Assembly (NCBI GenBank): GCA_017311185.1
Contig: JAESUZ010004919.1
Location: 1-64,000, forward strand
Reading direction: 5' to 3'
DNA length: 64,000 nt
DNA from: Proteles cristata cristata
Taxonomy: Eukaryota > Chordata > Mammalia > Carnivora > Hyaenidae
Shown: in pieces, positions 21,116 through 33,384 of the stretch
Numbering within the stretch: the stretch's first letter is position 1
Layout: each line of letters opens with the position of its first letter
Position numbers and translations under genes: made by a program
The notes under the pieces: model-generated
The model's input: only the letters and a program-made list of their open reading frames with translations
Told to the model about the DNA's origin: nothing
The model's database searches: none

Positions 21116-22860
21116 TTTGGTGTCATATCCAAAATATCATAACAATTTTATCTTTATTTTTATTCATAGTCACTTCATACCTATATGTCTTTATGACACT
21201 TCTCTCCGGATGCTTTCAAGATTTCTTCTTATTTTGGTTTTATGCATATTGAATATGATAAACTTAGCTATAGGTATTTTTGGCATTTATCCTGCTTGGT
21301 GTTCTCTGAAACTCCTGAATCAGACGTTCAGTGTCTTGTCATTAATTTTGGAAAAATTCTTAGCCATTTGGACTTGAAATATTTCTTTTATTTCTCACTT
21401 TTTTATCCTTATAGCACTACAGATATTTTGATGTTTTGCTCAAATTGAATTTGAATTGATGTTTGAATTTTGGATGTTTTGCTCTTTTTTTGTTATGATA
21501 TTTTTTAAGTCTTTGCATTTCAATTCAAGATGTATCTATTGTTTTTTTTTAAGCTCACTGATTATTTTCTTAGTCATACAGTCTACTAAAGTGCCCCTTA
21601 AAGGCATTCTTAAGTTCTGTTTCAGTTTTTTATTTCTAGCATTTTGTTTTAATTCTCTTTAGCATTTCCATCTCTCTGCTATTTTACCCATCTGTTCTTG
21701 CAAGTTGTCTACTGTTTTCATTAGAGTCCTTAACATATAAGTGATAGTTATTTTAAATTCCTTGTCAGATAATTCCAAAATGGAATCATGACTGAGTCTG
21801 GTTCAAATGCTTGTTTTTTCTCTTCAACTGTGTGGGGTTATTTTGTTTTTATTTTTGTTTTTACATTTTGGCATGGCTTGTGATTTTTTTTTCCCCTTGG
21901 AAACCAAACATGAGGTAGCAGGTGAAAAGAATTCAGTAAATTGGCCTTTAGTGTGGAGTTTTACATTAATCTAGTCAGGAGTTGAGAACTGTTCAGTGTT
22001 TGCCCAGCAAAGGTGTCAGAGGCTTCAAATTTTAGGGTTCTTGTTTTTTTCTTTCCATTCTGTTTTCTTTGCACTTTCCTGTGAAGTTCTCCTTAGATAG
22101 GATGAATCTTGCATCCTTTCAACTGTAATTGCTGTTACTGCACTGGAGTCCTGGTATGGTGATAAAATGTGGAGGAGGGAGGGGCTTTATCTCCTTATGA
22201 TTAAACCTCAGTCATTGAGTGGGTGTCTGTCACTGAGCTCTGCCATCCACAGATGTTCCTTACCTTGTTTTCCTCTGTAGGTAAGATAGGAAGACTAAAG
22301 GGGTCTGGAATGGGAGGAATTCCCATATCTCGGTTGATAGAAGGCTCTGTTAAAATCTTTTCTTCTGGAGAGTCCATTTGATTTTTTGTTTTGGAGAACA
22401 TTCTAGACATATTTCACAATGTTAACTTTATCCCTAGCCCTGCCATACCTGTGAGGACATCTTTCCTGGCTCTTAATCATGAGAATGTGACAGGATTCTT
22501 GAAGGTAAAACCAATGAAAATGTGGGCTCCCCTGCAGAGACTGCCACCTCTGGGAGTTCTTTGCTCTCAGGCTGGTCCACAGCTAGCCTCCAACAGTTAA
22601 TCAAAATTACCATTTACATGTTTCTATGGCTTCAGTGACTTCTGCTCAAAGTAAGCAGTTCACGGCTATGAATCTGGATTCCCTTGTCTCTGTAGATTAC
22701 AGAAAGGGGTCTGCCCTGCAACCTCAGTTCCATGATGAGTACAAAGAAAGTTACTGATTTTCTTTTTTTTCTTATTGTATTCTAATTGTTTTCTTATTGT
22801 ATTCTCATGAGAGCCGAAATAAGTCTAACTATTATACTTTCTGTCACCTGTCATTGGAAT
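21116..22860 (-). mobile_element. Ancient L1/HAL1-like ORF1 and upstream region, antisense
   Basis: 'ttaattttggaaaaattctt', 'tccttgtcagataattccaa', 'gactgagtctggttcaaatg', 'catggcttgtgattt' and 'ggcctttagtgtggag' resemble the complement of ORF1 and flanking regions of old L1 or HAL1. It adjoins ORF2 C-terminal sequence without the intervening ORF2, so the two parts are either one deleted element or two neighbours. The reading frames are not coding. Confidence 0.6.
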
Positions 22861-22882
22861 GAATGTCCTGATGAATAAAATT

Positions 22883-23097
22883 ATTTTTTTAATGTTTTAT
22901 TTATTTCTGAGAGAGAGGAAGAGACAGAGTGAGGAGGGGAGGGTCAGAGAGAGAGGGAGACACAGAATCTGAAGCAGGCTCCAGGCTCTGAGCTAGCTGT
23001 CAGCACAGAGCCCGATGCCAGGCTTGAACCCACAAACCGTGAGATCATGACCTGAGCTGAAGTCAGACGCTTAACCGACTGAGCCCCCAGGAACCCC
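22883..23097 (-). mobile_element. Feline SINE with 14-bp duplication
   Basis: TGATGAATAAAATT (22869-22882) and TGATGAAGAAAATT (23099-23112) differ once. The middle carries the 'gagctagctgtcagcacaga' form. Confidence 0.93.
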
Positions 23098-23411
23098 TTG
23101 ATGAAGAAAATTCTAAAGTACTGAGCGGTTAAAATAGAATCTGGAGTATGCATAAAAAAATAGTAATCCCCAAATAATGCCAGTTTTATTGCAATAGTGG
23201 TTTGACAATGTCTTACAATATATGCAACAGATTATTTTTTCTTTCACTGATTACACTTTTCACTCATGACATATGCTAGAATCACCAATATTGTACACAT
23301 ATCCATCACATTTTAATTAATAATATTAAACTTGGTGGGTTATGTATTCTACAACAGTCTTACATAATATGTTTATTCCACCATATATTTGTATCTTGAT
23401 CTATTATAATG

Positions 23412-23515
23412 TTTTTTCCAAGTTTTTATTTAAATTCCAGTTAACATACAGTCTAATATTAATTTCATGTGTAGAATTTAGTGATTCATCACTTACATAC
23501 AACACCTAGTTGAGT
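23412..23515 (-). mobile_element. Carnivore L1 3' end, short
   Basis: 'ccagttaacatacagtctaa', 'gaatttagtgattcatcac' and 'acatacaacacctag' are the complement of an L1 3' UTR end. It is truncated after about 100 bases. Confidence 0.8.
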
Positions 23516-23525
23516 TATTCTGATG

Positions 23526-24124
23526 TTAATAGCAATGTGTAGAAACAGGGTCACATGACAACTGAGATAACAATAAAACACAAAAGAGGTTAGTACAAGG
23601 ACCACTGCAAGTTGCTACAATAGGAATAGCAGAGGCAATGGATGCTATAATTCCAGAAAAAAGTTTAGGAGCTATTGAGTATTAATAGAAAAGTTAAGAA
23701 TTAATAAAAATTTTTGAAGAACAGAATAGATGAAAAAGACCAGTGATAAAATTACATTCTCTCTAAGATTTGAAAGCAGGAGACAAAGCCCAACAGTTTT
23801 GGTGTGAAGTACAAATACGATACCCCTGCCTATTAAATATCATGCTACTTTTTTCTTCATATACTGCAATTGTCTTTGTTGAGCAAAATTCAGCAGGATG
23901 AATATGAAACAGTGGATATAAGAAATGTTTGAAGAAATGAGCCTCTTACCTATTGTCTGAATCAAAATGCATTTCTGCAAATATTCCACATGACTATTGA
24001 TTCAATATCATGCTGAATTCTTCAGAAAAAAATTGTTCTCAATAGGAGATGGCAACAAGAAGAGAGCAGAAATAATTTGAGAGCTATAGAGATGATCAAA
24101 TCTACAGTACATAATTAATTATTT
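23526..24124. other. Unique sequence, nothing recognised
   Basis: No repeat or gene signal. Confidence 0.5.
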
Positions 24125-24136
24125 AAGAATAATGAG

Positions 24137-24622
24137 GGCTGCTTTATGTCCCAGTATGCAATGTTCATAACAGCACTCTCAACAATAGCTAAAACATGGA
24201 AAGACTTAAGTGTCCATCAATGGACGAATGGATCAAGAAGATGTGGTTTATCTGTACGATGGAATACTACATGGCAATGAGAAAGAATGAAATCTGGCCA
24301 TGTGTAGCAACATGGATGGGACTTGAGGGTGTTATGCTGAGTGAAATAAGTCAGGCAGAGAAGGACAAATATCACATGTTTGCACGTATAGGAGGGTTAA
24401 GAGGAATTTAACTGAGGACCATGGGGGAGAAGAAGGGGGGAAATGGTGGGGGAAAGGGAGAGAGGCAAACCATGAGAGACTCTTGGGCGCTGAGAAACAA
24501 ACTGAGGAATGATAGATGTGGGGGAGAGGGGGGAGATGGGCATGGAGGAGGGCACTTGTGGGGATGAGCACTGGGTGTTATATGGAAAACAATTTGACAA
24601 TAAACTATTTGTAAAAAAAAAA
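24137..24622 (+). mobile_element. Carnivore L1, 5'-truncated, complete 3' end and poly(A)
   Basis: The copy covers the ORF2 C terminus and the whole 3' UTR ('gagagactcttgggcgctga', 'gatgggcatggaggagggca', 'gagcactgggtgttatatgg', 'caatttgacaataaac') and ends in an A run. AAGAATAATGAG (24125-24136) and AAGGATAATGAG (24623-24634) flank it. Confidence 0.92.
24196..24411 (+). pseudogene. L1 ORF2 extreme C-terminal remnant
   Basis: The frame carries KCPSMDEWIKKMWFICTMEYY and MLSEISQAEKDKYHMF, the same C-terminal ORF2 stretch as at 17370-17798. Only about 70 codons remain, with no catalytic domain. Confidence 0.85.
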
Positions 24623-24700
24623 AAGGATAATGAGCATGCACAAGGACAGAAATACATAGACAACCAGAATGCACTAAACTTGGAAATACTTTTAATATTA

Positions 24701-24891
24701 TATATATTTAAATTTATTTATTTTGAGAGAGAGAACAAGCAAGGGAGGACCAGAAAGAAAGGGAGAGAGAGAGAGTCCCAAGCACTCTCAAGCAGAGTCC
24801 AAGGCAGGGTTTGATCAGGAACCATGAGATCATGACCTAAGCAGAAATCAAGGGTTGGACGCTTAACCGACTGAGTGACCCAGGTGCCTCT
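24701..24891 (-). mobile_element. Feline SINE, diverged
   Basis: The minus-strand copy ends in 'gacccaggtgcctct'. The middle differs from the young consensus. Confidence 0.9.
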
Positions 24892-25139
24892 AGACTTTAA
24901 TGTTTTCTAATCATGATAATAGCTTTTGATTTACACTTTTTAAATGTCATTATTATTGTTATTAAGTTATGACAATAAAGAAATGTTTTCAATACAGAAT
25001 TAATTATATTCTATAAATATCAGTCATTAGAATAGAAAAATATGGAAATAAAGGATGGTTTGTATAATATGGAAAATGTTCAGAATTACATTGTCATTGT
25101 ACCTCTCTTTTACATATAATTATATATTTTGCATCTAAG

Positions 25140-25680
25140 TTTATTTTTTAATGTTCTTCTTCTTTAACTTCTTAATCTGGAACAATTTTAGATTTACAAA
25201 AATGTTGCAGAGATACAACACAAAGATCTCTATACCCTTCACTCAACTTTCCCTGATGATATTGCTTTCATTACCATGGTATATTTATCAAAATCAAGAA
25301 ATTAACATTGGTACAATCTATTAACTAAGCTAAAGATTATATTCAAATTTGCCACATGGTTCCCCTCCCCCCCGCCCCTTTTCCCCTGCCAATAATGTCC
25401 TTTTTTACTATGCTAGGATTCAATCCTGGTTATCACATTATATTTAGTTTTCATGTCACCTTAAAGCCCCAGTATATTCAATTTCTCAGTCTTTCCTTAT
25501 TCTTCATACCTTGCCACTTTTGAACAACTAGTAGTTGAGCATTTTTTAGAATGTCCCTTGATTTGGCTTTGTGTGATGATTTCTCAATATGAAAGTGGGG
25601 TTATGAGATTTGGGGAATACAGGAAGGTGAAGTACCCTTCTCACTGTATTACATTAGATAATACCTGATATTAATACGAC
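25140..25680. mobile_element. Ancient L1-type 3' region
   Basis: 'ggaacaattttagatttaca', 'caatctattaactaagctaa', 'atgtccttttttactatg', 'cacattatatttagttttca' and 'gaatgtcccttgatttggct' follow in order a common old mammalian L1-associated repeat. A C-rich run (about 25361-25388) sits within it. Orientation is probably minus, like the neighbouring segment. Confidence 0.55.
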
Positions 25681-25689
25681 ATTAGAGTC

Positions 25690-26105
25690 TGACACAAATT
25701 TCAAAACTTTTTGGCTACTATTTCTTCCAATATTTCTTCCTCCCAATTCTTTTTGTTTTTCATTCCAAGATTACGATTACTTATATATTAAGCCTTTTAG
25801 TAGTGTGTTGTAACTCCTGGAGAGTGTGGGGATTGTTTTGTTTTTGTTTGCTTATTTATTTGTTTACCTTTTTTCTATTTACATTGTATTTGGGGCAATT
25901 TCTATTACTTATCTGCAAACTCACTAATTTTTATCTTTAATAATGTCGACTTTACTGATAATTCCATTAATATTTTTAAAATATCTGTATTTTGTTGTTG
26001 TTATTTCTAGTGTTCCAATTTTATTCTTTCTTAGAGTTTTGACACCTCTGCTGATGTTACTCATCTGATATTGCATTGCTTATCTAATATTGCCTAAAAA
26101 ACCTT
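25690..26105 (-). mobile_element. Ancient L1/HAL1 ORF1-like sequence, antisense
   Basis: 'ctatttcttccaatatttct', 'cattccaagattacgatta', 'cactaatttttatctttaat' and 'ctgctgatgttactcatctg' resemble the complement of an old L1/HAL1 ORF1 region. Confidence 0.5.
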
Positions 26106-26204
26106 TGTTGGATACCCGAGGGCACAATATCATTTGAGCTCTCAGCATTCTAACACACTTCTGTCTAAGTAATTTTGTTACAATGAACAAAGAACTTCAT
26201 TAGA

Positions 26205-26232
26205 ATTTCTTAGATTTCTTAGATTTCTTAGA
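26205..26232 (+). repeat. Short tandem repeat of TTTCTTAGA
   Basis: About three units of the 9-mer TTTCTTAGA lie in tandem. Confidence 0.8.
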
Positions 26233-26274
26233 ATTAGAACAAAGAATTTCATTACAATGAAAATGAACTTCACT

Positions 26275-26395
26275 AGAACTAGAGCTATCTAAGGGCAGGG
26301 AATTTGTCTTTCCTTTATTTTTAATCCTTAGAAATTATCACAATGACTGTTATAACTATTTATTGAATTAATGAAAGTTGATCCAACATTTTTAT
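26275..26395 (+). mobile_element. L2-like 3' end remnant
   Basis: 'agagctatctaagggcaggg', 'aatttgtctttc' and 'atttattgaattaatgaaag' follow the L2 3' end pattern ('gtgagctccatgagggcaggga ... tttgttgaatgaatgaa'). Confidence 0.6.
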
Positions 26396-26422
26396 ATAGC
26401 TCTTAAAATATTATTTTTATTG

Positions 26423-26620
26423 GGGCACCTGGGTGGCTCAGTTGGTTGAGCATCCAACTCTTGATTTCAACTCAGGTCATGATCCCAGGGTTGTGAGACT
26501 GAGCTCTGCATGAAGCTCTGTGTCAGGCTCCATGTGAGTGTAGAGCCTGCTTAAGATTCTCTCTCTCTCTGTCTCTCTCTCTCTCTCTTTCTCTCTCTCT
26601 CAAATAAACACTTAAAGCAT
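26423..26620 (+). mobile_element. Carnivore SINE, older subtype
   Basis: The copy has head GGGCACCTGGGTGGCTCAG, middle 'gagcctgcttaagattctc' and a long CT run. TTATTTTTATTG (26411-26422) and TTATTATTATTG (26621-26632) are the probable duplication. Confidence 0.92.
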
Positions 26621-26659
26621 TTATTATTATTGACATCCAATATTACTACACTATATTAA

Positions 26660-26745
26660 GTATAATAAGGCTATAATGAAGACCTAGTACACTTACTGGA
26701 ACACAGTAGAGACTCACTAGGTAAATGAATCAATGAATGACTCTG
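26660..26745 (+). mobile_element. L2/MIR-like 3' end remnant
   Basis: 'cctagtacacttactggaac / acagtagagactcactagg / taaatgaatcaatgaatga' follows the 'cccagtgcctggcacatagtaggcactcaataaatgaatgaatg' pattern. Confidence 0.5.
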
Positions 26746-26749
26746 TTTA

Positions 26750-28225
26750 TTACCAAATTTCTTATTTCACTTTTTGAACTGTGAAATTGCTAATATGTAG
26801 ATGATATCCCATAAATCTAACTTCTTTAAATCCATATCTCTGAGTCATAGTTTTTATTTTCACATTTCAATGTTGACTTTCTTTTCCTAAATTAGAGATA
26901 TATTGTGGGCACATATTTTATAATAATCCTGGGGCTCTTCTTTGTTAAGATGGAAACATTGTCATTTCGTCTCCAAAAGATTATAATAATAATGAACTCA
27001 AATCAAATATCAGATTGCTTTTGCAAATATTCTGCCCTGTGCAGAGTGCATCTTCTGAGAGAATACATCAATAGTAAAAACTCATTTGAGTCACTATTTA
27101 ATATAATTCAGACTAAACATTAAATCTGTAAAGGTGTTTTGCAAATCTTAGCATAATTGTTCTGTTAGATGGATGTGTCTTCAGTAATGTAAAATTTGAG
27201 TTTGCTTGGGTATGAAAATGTTCTTATGCTCTTGGGAGTTCTCTGAGATACTTATTTTATGATCATGTGGTAATTGCTGTCAGGACTTTTCCTGATAATG
27301 ATTAATAATTAGAGTCTCATCTACTACTTCTCTTTCTAAAAGACCTTTTTCAACATTAACACTTTTGACCTTTTTAATTGTACGAATTAAAGCTAGAAAT
27401 AGGTGGTTATTAATGTTCTGTACTTTCATGCCTGGAGCTTGAAATGTTTGCTTTATCAATAAATTCAGCAAGTTTACATTTCCCTCAGTAAATGGGACTT
27501 TAAAGGTGGTTCTATAATAGGTATTAATTTAGTATTCATAAACCTGTCAGCTACACTTAGTGGTTTCTTGGTATTTGCTGAATCCTCTTTGATGCATCCG
27601 TGTCATTCTAATTATAGATTTTAACTGGGCTGCACAAATTCACCCCATTTATTATAGAAGGGATGAAACACTATTTATAAAATTGTCTCCTTTTTCTTCT
27701 CTTTATACAAAATTTAAAATGGTGGCTTTTGGATTTATCATTCAAATCTGCCAGGGAATGACAGTGATGTGAAGCAATCTTGAGAATGCAGAGCTATATT
27801 GTAGAAGTAAAGGTACTTTTGATACATAACCTCCCAATTAGGCAGGTCACCTATTGCTGATTTCTGGAAAGAGTGAAAAATAACATCATCTGAGAAAAAT
27901 TTGTATTGACATATGAGCAGGAAGGAAAAACATTACTTATGGAAAATGAGTCTTGTACAATAATGTAACCATGAATCAAAATGTAACAACTTTTCATTAT
28001 CATTTATTCATATTTCATTCTTTTATTATGCATAAATAAATAATAGACATATTTGTACATGCATATATATGCATAAATATGCATACATCATTTATAAATA
28101 CATTCATATATAGGGTGGTTAAAATATATGAACTCTGTATTAAAATGTGTAACCTATAATCCTATACCTCCTGTACTACAAATCTGAGAACAAATTGGAA
28201 CTTCTTTCACATTTTTTCTAATTAT
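26750..28225. other. 1.5 kb of unique AT-rich sequence
   Basis: Nothing is recognised. An ATATGCATA-rich run lies near 28030-28110. Confidence 0.55.
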
Positions 28226-28229
28226 TATG

Positions 28230-29082
28230 TGTAGACTAACAGCTGGAAGTTAAACCCATAGTTTTACCTTTTATGGTTTTATCTTGACATACTTCAAATA
28301 AAATGAGGGTAGATTAGTGAGAAACTTGGCAGCGATGAGAGAAAAATCTCTTACTTTTTACACATGCAAAACTTATTTGAATCTAATCATTTTAATACTG
28401 ACATGAACAGCTGTGCTAGTGCTCAGGATTTGATAATGAGAGTTGTATGTCTATAAGGCAGTTTCTAGAAAGCTAATGCTTGGTAGACTAAAGGTACATG
28501 TGTGTAGATGGACACATGTATACACACAGGACTAGAAAGCATTTTCATAATCCAATTTCCACTTTCTCAACTATACTTTTTGTTGTGATGGGGTTCAGGG
28601 GAAGCTTCCTCCAAATATTACACTTTTATCATATTGGTTATTTGGAACTAAAATTAACTAAGAAACAGCCAATGCAAGGACACCCTGAGCATTCTTTGCC
28701 TCCCTGAAAGCAGAAAATAAAACTCCCATGTGGAGGGTACCCTCCCTGCTCCAGGAGGAAAGGAGGTATCCTTCTCAACAGAGAGAGGAATTTAAAACCA
28801 AGAAGGCTGTATAAACAAAGCCTTGTTACTATTTTACTAATTCAGTGCCCCAAGCCCAAACTTCGTCTTATCAATTCTTCACAAACATATTGTTTCTTTG
28901 TTCTAAATGTATAAAAGCTGCCTGCACTGGTCACTTCTTCAAGCCTCAAATTTTTACGAATTCCTGTGCATACAAATTAATTTTTTCCCTATCAATCTGT
29001 CTTATGGCAATTTAATAATTAGACCCACCAAAGAATGTAAAAGGGAAGAAAGGAAAACTTTTCTGCCCCTACTGTTGAAACT
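28230..29082 (+). mobile_element. Probable ERV LTR
   Basis: The start ('tgtagactaacagctggaag', 'taaacccatagttttacc') and the end ('tataaaagctgcctgcactg', 'tcaatctgtcttatggcaat', 'acccaccaaagaatgtaaaa') follow the layout of a class I LTR: U3, a TATAAAAG-type promoter near 28910, then R/U5. Ends and duplication are not clean, and no internal genes follow. It is an inactive LTR remnant. Confidence 0.5.
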
Positions 29083-29099
29083 ACATAATAAAGAATACA

Positions 29100-29580
29100 G
29101 GAATATATCTTTTACAGATTACTATAAAAAAATCAAGAGTAAAAATTACTTAATCTGATAATTTGTACTTGTTTTGTAGTGTTCTTATGTTAGAATGTAT
29201 TATAGATACATTTATTTGCCTTTGCTTTACAACCATTTGAAAATTAAAAATAGTAACATTTTCTTTAAATTTGGAAGAACTAAACTATATAGACTTTATG
29301 TGAGTTGCTCAAGATGCTGTATACATTAGTGGAAGAATTAATGGTATGTCCCTTTTAATACCTACATAGATTTTGTTAATCTCTGAACCTTAACTTTATA
29401 AACTGATCAGTGAATCATGTATTATTTTTCATATTTCTCAGGAATATTTTCTTTTTTTTAACAAATCCAAGAATAACATAACCTATATGACATAGAACGT
29501 ACTCAGCAACTAGCCACCAAAAAAGAGATGGAATGAAAATTTAGGCTTTTTGATTTTGTAACATCATGAAATTAGATATA
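29100..29580. other. Unique sequence, nothing recognised
   Basis: No repeat or gene signal. Confidence 0.5.
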
Positions 29581-29593
29581 AAGATAATCTTCA

Positions 29594-29787
29594 GGGATGC
29601 CTGGGTGGTGCAGCCGGTTAAGTGTCTGACTCTCCGTCTCGGCTCAGGTCATGATCTCATGTGAGTTTGAGCCACACATCAGGCTCTGCTTGGATAGTGT
29701 GAAGCCTGCTTGGGATTCTGTCTTCTCTGTGCTCCTTCCATGCTTGTGCTCTCTCTCTCTCAAAATGAATAAATAAACATTAAAATA
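29594..29787 (+). mobile_element. Feline SINE
   Basis: The copy is full-length with a short CT segment. ATAATCTTCA (29584-29593) and ATAATTTTCA (29788-29797) flank it. Confidence 0.92.
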
Positions 29788-30084
29788 ATAATTTTCAAAA
29801 TAAGTAGAAACTTCATTTTCCAATGAACTGTCTTGACTATTCCAACTTCAAGTTGATTAATATTAACATGTACCCTATCCCTACATGTTAATAGTGCAGT
29901 CTATTGAAACACTTCTGTGAGAATCTGGAATATAGAACAGAAAATGTTAATATAGGAAGCTGAAAGTATTTTAAATTCTTGGGTATTTTAGTTGAAACAG
30001 TGTAAAATGCAAAAATAATTGAACAATATATAGCATAATCTGAATGAGTAGAAGCATACTGAAAACTTTTCTGTTACTGTTGCT

Positions 30085-30480
30085 TTGCAACCTCACCAGC
30101 TTCCTGGGTGTACTATGAAACTGGTCGCTGAGTGTGGAGGACAGGAGAGATGGAAGAAAGAGAAAGACCACTACAGATTGGTAGGTGGCAGGCTTAATAA
30201 GCAAAGGAGCTTACTTACGAGAATTGTCTTGAGTAGCTATGAGATGAGTAGATTTCTGCACCTGCCCATCGGAATCTTAAAAGTTAATTTCAAGGCGTTA
30301 TAACTGGTTGTCATGTTCACAGTCCAGATATTCAAGACCCCACATTATTATCTCAAGGCAATATCCGTGCACTCTGGGCAGCTTCTAGAAGCAGGAGAGG
30401 TAAGGAGAACACACATTCCAAGGATGGGAGAGGCCATGAGGACCTGCCAATTGCCATCAGTCACATCTTCTTAAAGACCT
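30085..30480 (-). mobile_element. Possible LTR fragment, antisense
   Basis: The complement has an LTR-like order: 'gctcctttgcttattaagcc' followed by a pyrimidine-rich U5-like run and 'gctggtgaggttgcaa'. The base composition is richer in G and C than the surroundings. No clean ends were found. Confidence 0.35.
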
Positions 30481-30734
30481 CACCAACCACTAATTAAATG
30501 AAAGCAGATATGTTCAAAAGACCTTAAAGCAGTCATAGAAAACATCAATGGCCAGATCCTTCTAATTAGAATAATTTTGAAAATCGCTGTAAGAACTAAA
30601 ATTTGTGAAATGAAGCAAATCTTTATAGAGAGAAAATAAAATATTGGAAGAAATAATTGCCAAGACATTTCCAAAATTGGTGCCAACACCAAAAATAAAT
30701 CACTGGGAATTGTAAGTAATATGAATATATTAGT

Positions 30735-30975
30735 TGTCTTTCTCTGGTTGTGCTGCAATAATAAATCCCAAATTGTAACAATATTATAATTTATTTCTTG
30801 GTCATTTTATATCTTGGGATGGGTCAGATTTGGCTCCATTTATAGGGTATTCATTCAGGGTCCAGACTGAAACAAAAATCTTGCCTGTTGGAACTTTGGG
30901 TCAGATATGATTTAATGTCCCTCCCGTGCATTTTTCTTCCTGAAGTCATTATGGTGAGAAGTATACTCCTTCAAT
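30735..30975 (+). mobile_element. Possible MaLR-type LTR fragment
   Basis: 'gttgtgctgcaataataaat', 'ataatttatttcttggtcat' and 'tttggctccatttatagggt' loosely follow a common mammalian LTR ('gctgctataacaaattacca ... tttatttctcactcatg'). Confidence 0.35.
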
Positions 30976-30979
30976 TAGG

Positions 30980-31765
30980 GAGGTGCTGTTAAGTATAGAA
31001 TTGAAGAGAACCATGGGTATTTGGAACAAATTTGACAATTTTTGTAGAAAGTTTTGAAAAAGTATTTTCAAAAGTTCTCAATTCCAAGGATAGATAATTT
31101 GGTTCTATATGTGACATTGCCAAATGTTGCATTTGATTGTGGACTCTTTAAGGATCTCATGTTATCCATAAGACTAAGAAAGCTAATTTGGAAAAGGTAA
31201 ATCACTATGTTCCCATTGAAGATCATGTATATAAACCATAGAAAAGTCTATAATACTTGGAGTTCAGACAGTTTAGGGACTTTAGTCTTAGGAAATATAT
31301 TGGGGTTAGGGAAGATTATACATCATTGTCAAGTGTGGTAAACTAGTTGGGCCACATCCAGAAACATACAGGACATGACTAGCCATAGAATTAACCAGCT
31401 GAAACCCATAAATCAAGAACGTATGTTGAAAGACTCTACACAGAAAAGCCAGTGAGTGAGAAATGAAGGTTTATATTTTCCTAGTAGATCTGAGTAAAGG
31501 ACTATGAAATAACCACGTATAAGGACATATCCTCTGAGGAAACACCCGGTTATGACCTCAGGAATAATTATTTGATTTGGATATTAATTGACTCTCTGAA
31601 CATTCTACATTTCAGTGATATTCATTGATACTACAAACCATGAGAAAGTTAAGCTGCTACTATTAAGAATTGGGTTGGCATACAAAGACTGAGAAAAGCA
31701 TCAAGATAATTCTTTCAAGAAATCCTCCAACAAAATTCACTCACCACAGTAAATCTTGAGACATT
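30980..31765. other. Unique sequence, nothing recognised
   Basis: No repeat or gene signal. Confidence 0.5.
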
Positions 31766-31770
31766 TATGT

Positions 31771-31975
31771 TCTTTTTAAGTTTATTTATTTATTTTGAGA
31801 GAGAGAGCAAACGAGCATGAATTAGCAGCGGAGGAACAAAGAGAAAGGTAAAGAGAGAGAATCTCAAGCAGGCTCCACACTTCAGCACAGAGCCCAAAGT
31901 GGGGCTTAAACTCATGAACTGAACTGTGAGATCATGACCTGAGTCACAATCAAGAGTCCATTGCTTAACTCCCTA
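31771..31975 (-). mobile_element. Feline SINE lacking its head
   Basis: The tail, middle and B-box region are present. After 'ccattgcttaactccctaga' the head complement with 'cacccaggtgcccc' is missing, so the 5' end is truncated by roughly 20 bases. Confidence 0.85.
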
Positions 31976-31984
31976 GAGTTAATT

Positions 31985-33140
31985 AATGTTTTAAGATGAT
32001 CTTACTAGCTAAAATATTTTGGAGGAAAGGGGAAAGGACTAATTCTGAATGATCAATTGTTTGTCTATTTCATTATTTTATTCATCTATCAACATACTTT
32101 ATGTGTTTTAATGAAAGGATATTAGATTATGAAATCTCTATAAATATTAGATTATGAAAGGATATTAGTTTATGCCTACCTAACATGGTTTCTCTTATAT
32201 GTCTGTTCTACAATGTTGGGGGTAATAAGAACGTTTAAAACATTGATATTGATAAATAAATGTGCATGCATGCACATACGTTCGTGAGTGTATGCATACT
32301 GGAAAGTTATTTAAGTTCTTTTTTTTGAGAATTAATTAAATTCTTAATCTTAGTCACTGTATATGTAAAACTGAGATAGCATCTCTGTATTGGTTGGAAT
32401 CTTTCAGGTGCAAATGAAAGAAAGCTGAATTAATTAGGAAACCCATATGTGTGGGATGCAACTAGGTACTAAGAGTTCAAATAATGTTATAAAATTTGTT
32501 ACTCATTTCATTCATATTCTACCTTCATTCTGTATGTAGATTTCATTCTATAATTATGCTATTTAGATGCAGTAAGGAAGTTGATTTCAGATGGTCCAAA
32601 TTCAAATGCAATTTACATTGTAATATATGGGAGAGAGGGTCTATCTTTCCAACCCTAGGAGGAAAACTCATAATTGACTTGGCTTCAATCAGATGTTCTT
32701 CCTTGAAATGATTGTGTGACCATAGGGATAATGTGTCCCTTTTGAGACTGATAGTGATGATCATTGACACATGATCTTAGACCATATGGAGTTCAAAGGC
32801 TGATTCCCTAAAGGAATGGATATTGACCAAGAAACATATGTCCATTAACATTATGTATGATAGTGACATGAAAATTGCACCTTAAATGATTAAAAATTAT
32901 CCAAAGCCTTTCAAAATAAAAGAAAAATGTGATGATTTCTAACAGGTATTGTGGCATGAATATTTCTACATAATTAGAAATCTATTTTCAGCTCCAAGCT
33001 ATCTCAAGTCCAATCTCCTCCTTAAAAGACAATCTGGAAAAACACTATTACTTCAACAGAAAAAAACCATGATCACAGATCAGTAAAAAATACAATTACA
33101 AGAAAAATACCCCTAGACCACAACACAAATGAAAAAAAAA
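31985..33140. other. Mainly unique sequence
   Basis: A short local duplication ('atattagattatgaaa') lies near 32115-32165. 'ttcaggtgcaaatgaaagaa' near 32404 faintly resembles the repeat noted at 55735. Nothing else is recognised. Confidence 0.45.
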
Positions 33141-33147
33141 ATCACTG

Positions 33148-33380
33148 CAGCACCTGGGTGGCTCAGTTAGTTGAGTGTCCAACTCTTGGTTTTGGCTCAG
33201 GTCCAGATCTCATGGTTTGAGGTGTTGAGCCAACATGTCAAGCTCTACACTGACAGTATGAAGCCAACATGGGATTCTCATTTTCCCTCTCTCACTCTCT
33301 CTGCCCCTCTGCTTTCTTCCCCCTCCTTGTGTCTCTCGCTCTGTCTCTCAAAATAAATAAATAAAAGGAAGAAGAAAAAA
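33148..33380 (+). mobile_element. Feline SINE, diverged
   Basis: The head GCACCTGGGTGGCTCAG, the CT-rich segment and an AAATAAATAAA tail are present. The middle reads 'tgacagtatgaagcc'. Confidence 0.9.
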
Positions 33381-33384
33381 GGAA

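Noticed and set aside
21102..21662. Three overlapping plus-strand ORFs rich in Phe/Leu/Ile
   Set aside because: They are antisense readings of an ancient L1. T-rich sequence gives hydrophobic frames that mimic membrane proteins.
24332..24674. Pro/Ser/His-rich minus-strand ORFs
   Set aside because: They are the complement of the purine-rich L1 3' UTR.
28230..29082. TATAAAAG near 28910 as promoter of a host gene
   Set aside because: It sits at the expected promoter position of an LTR-like repeat, and no downstream exon is visible.
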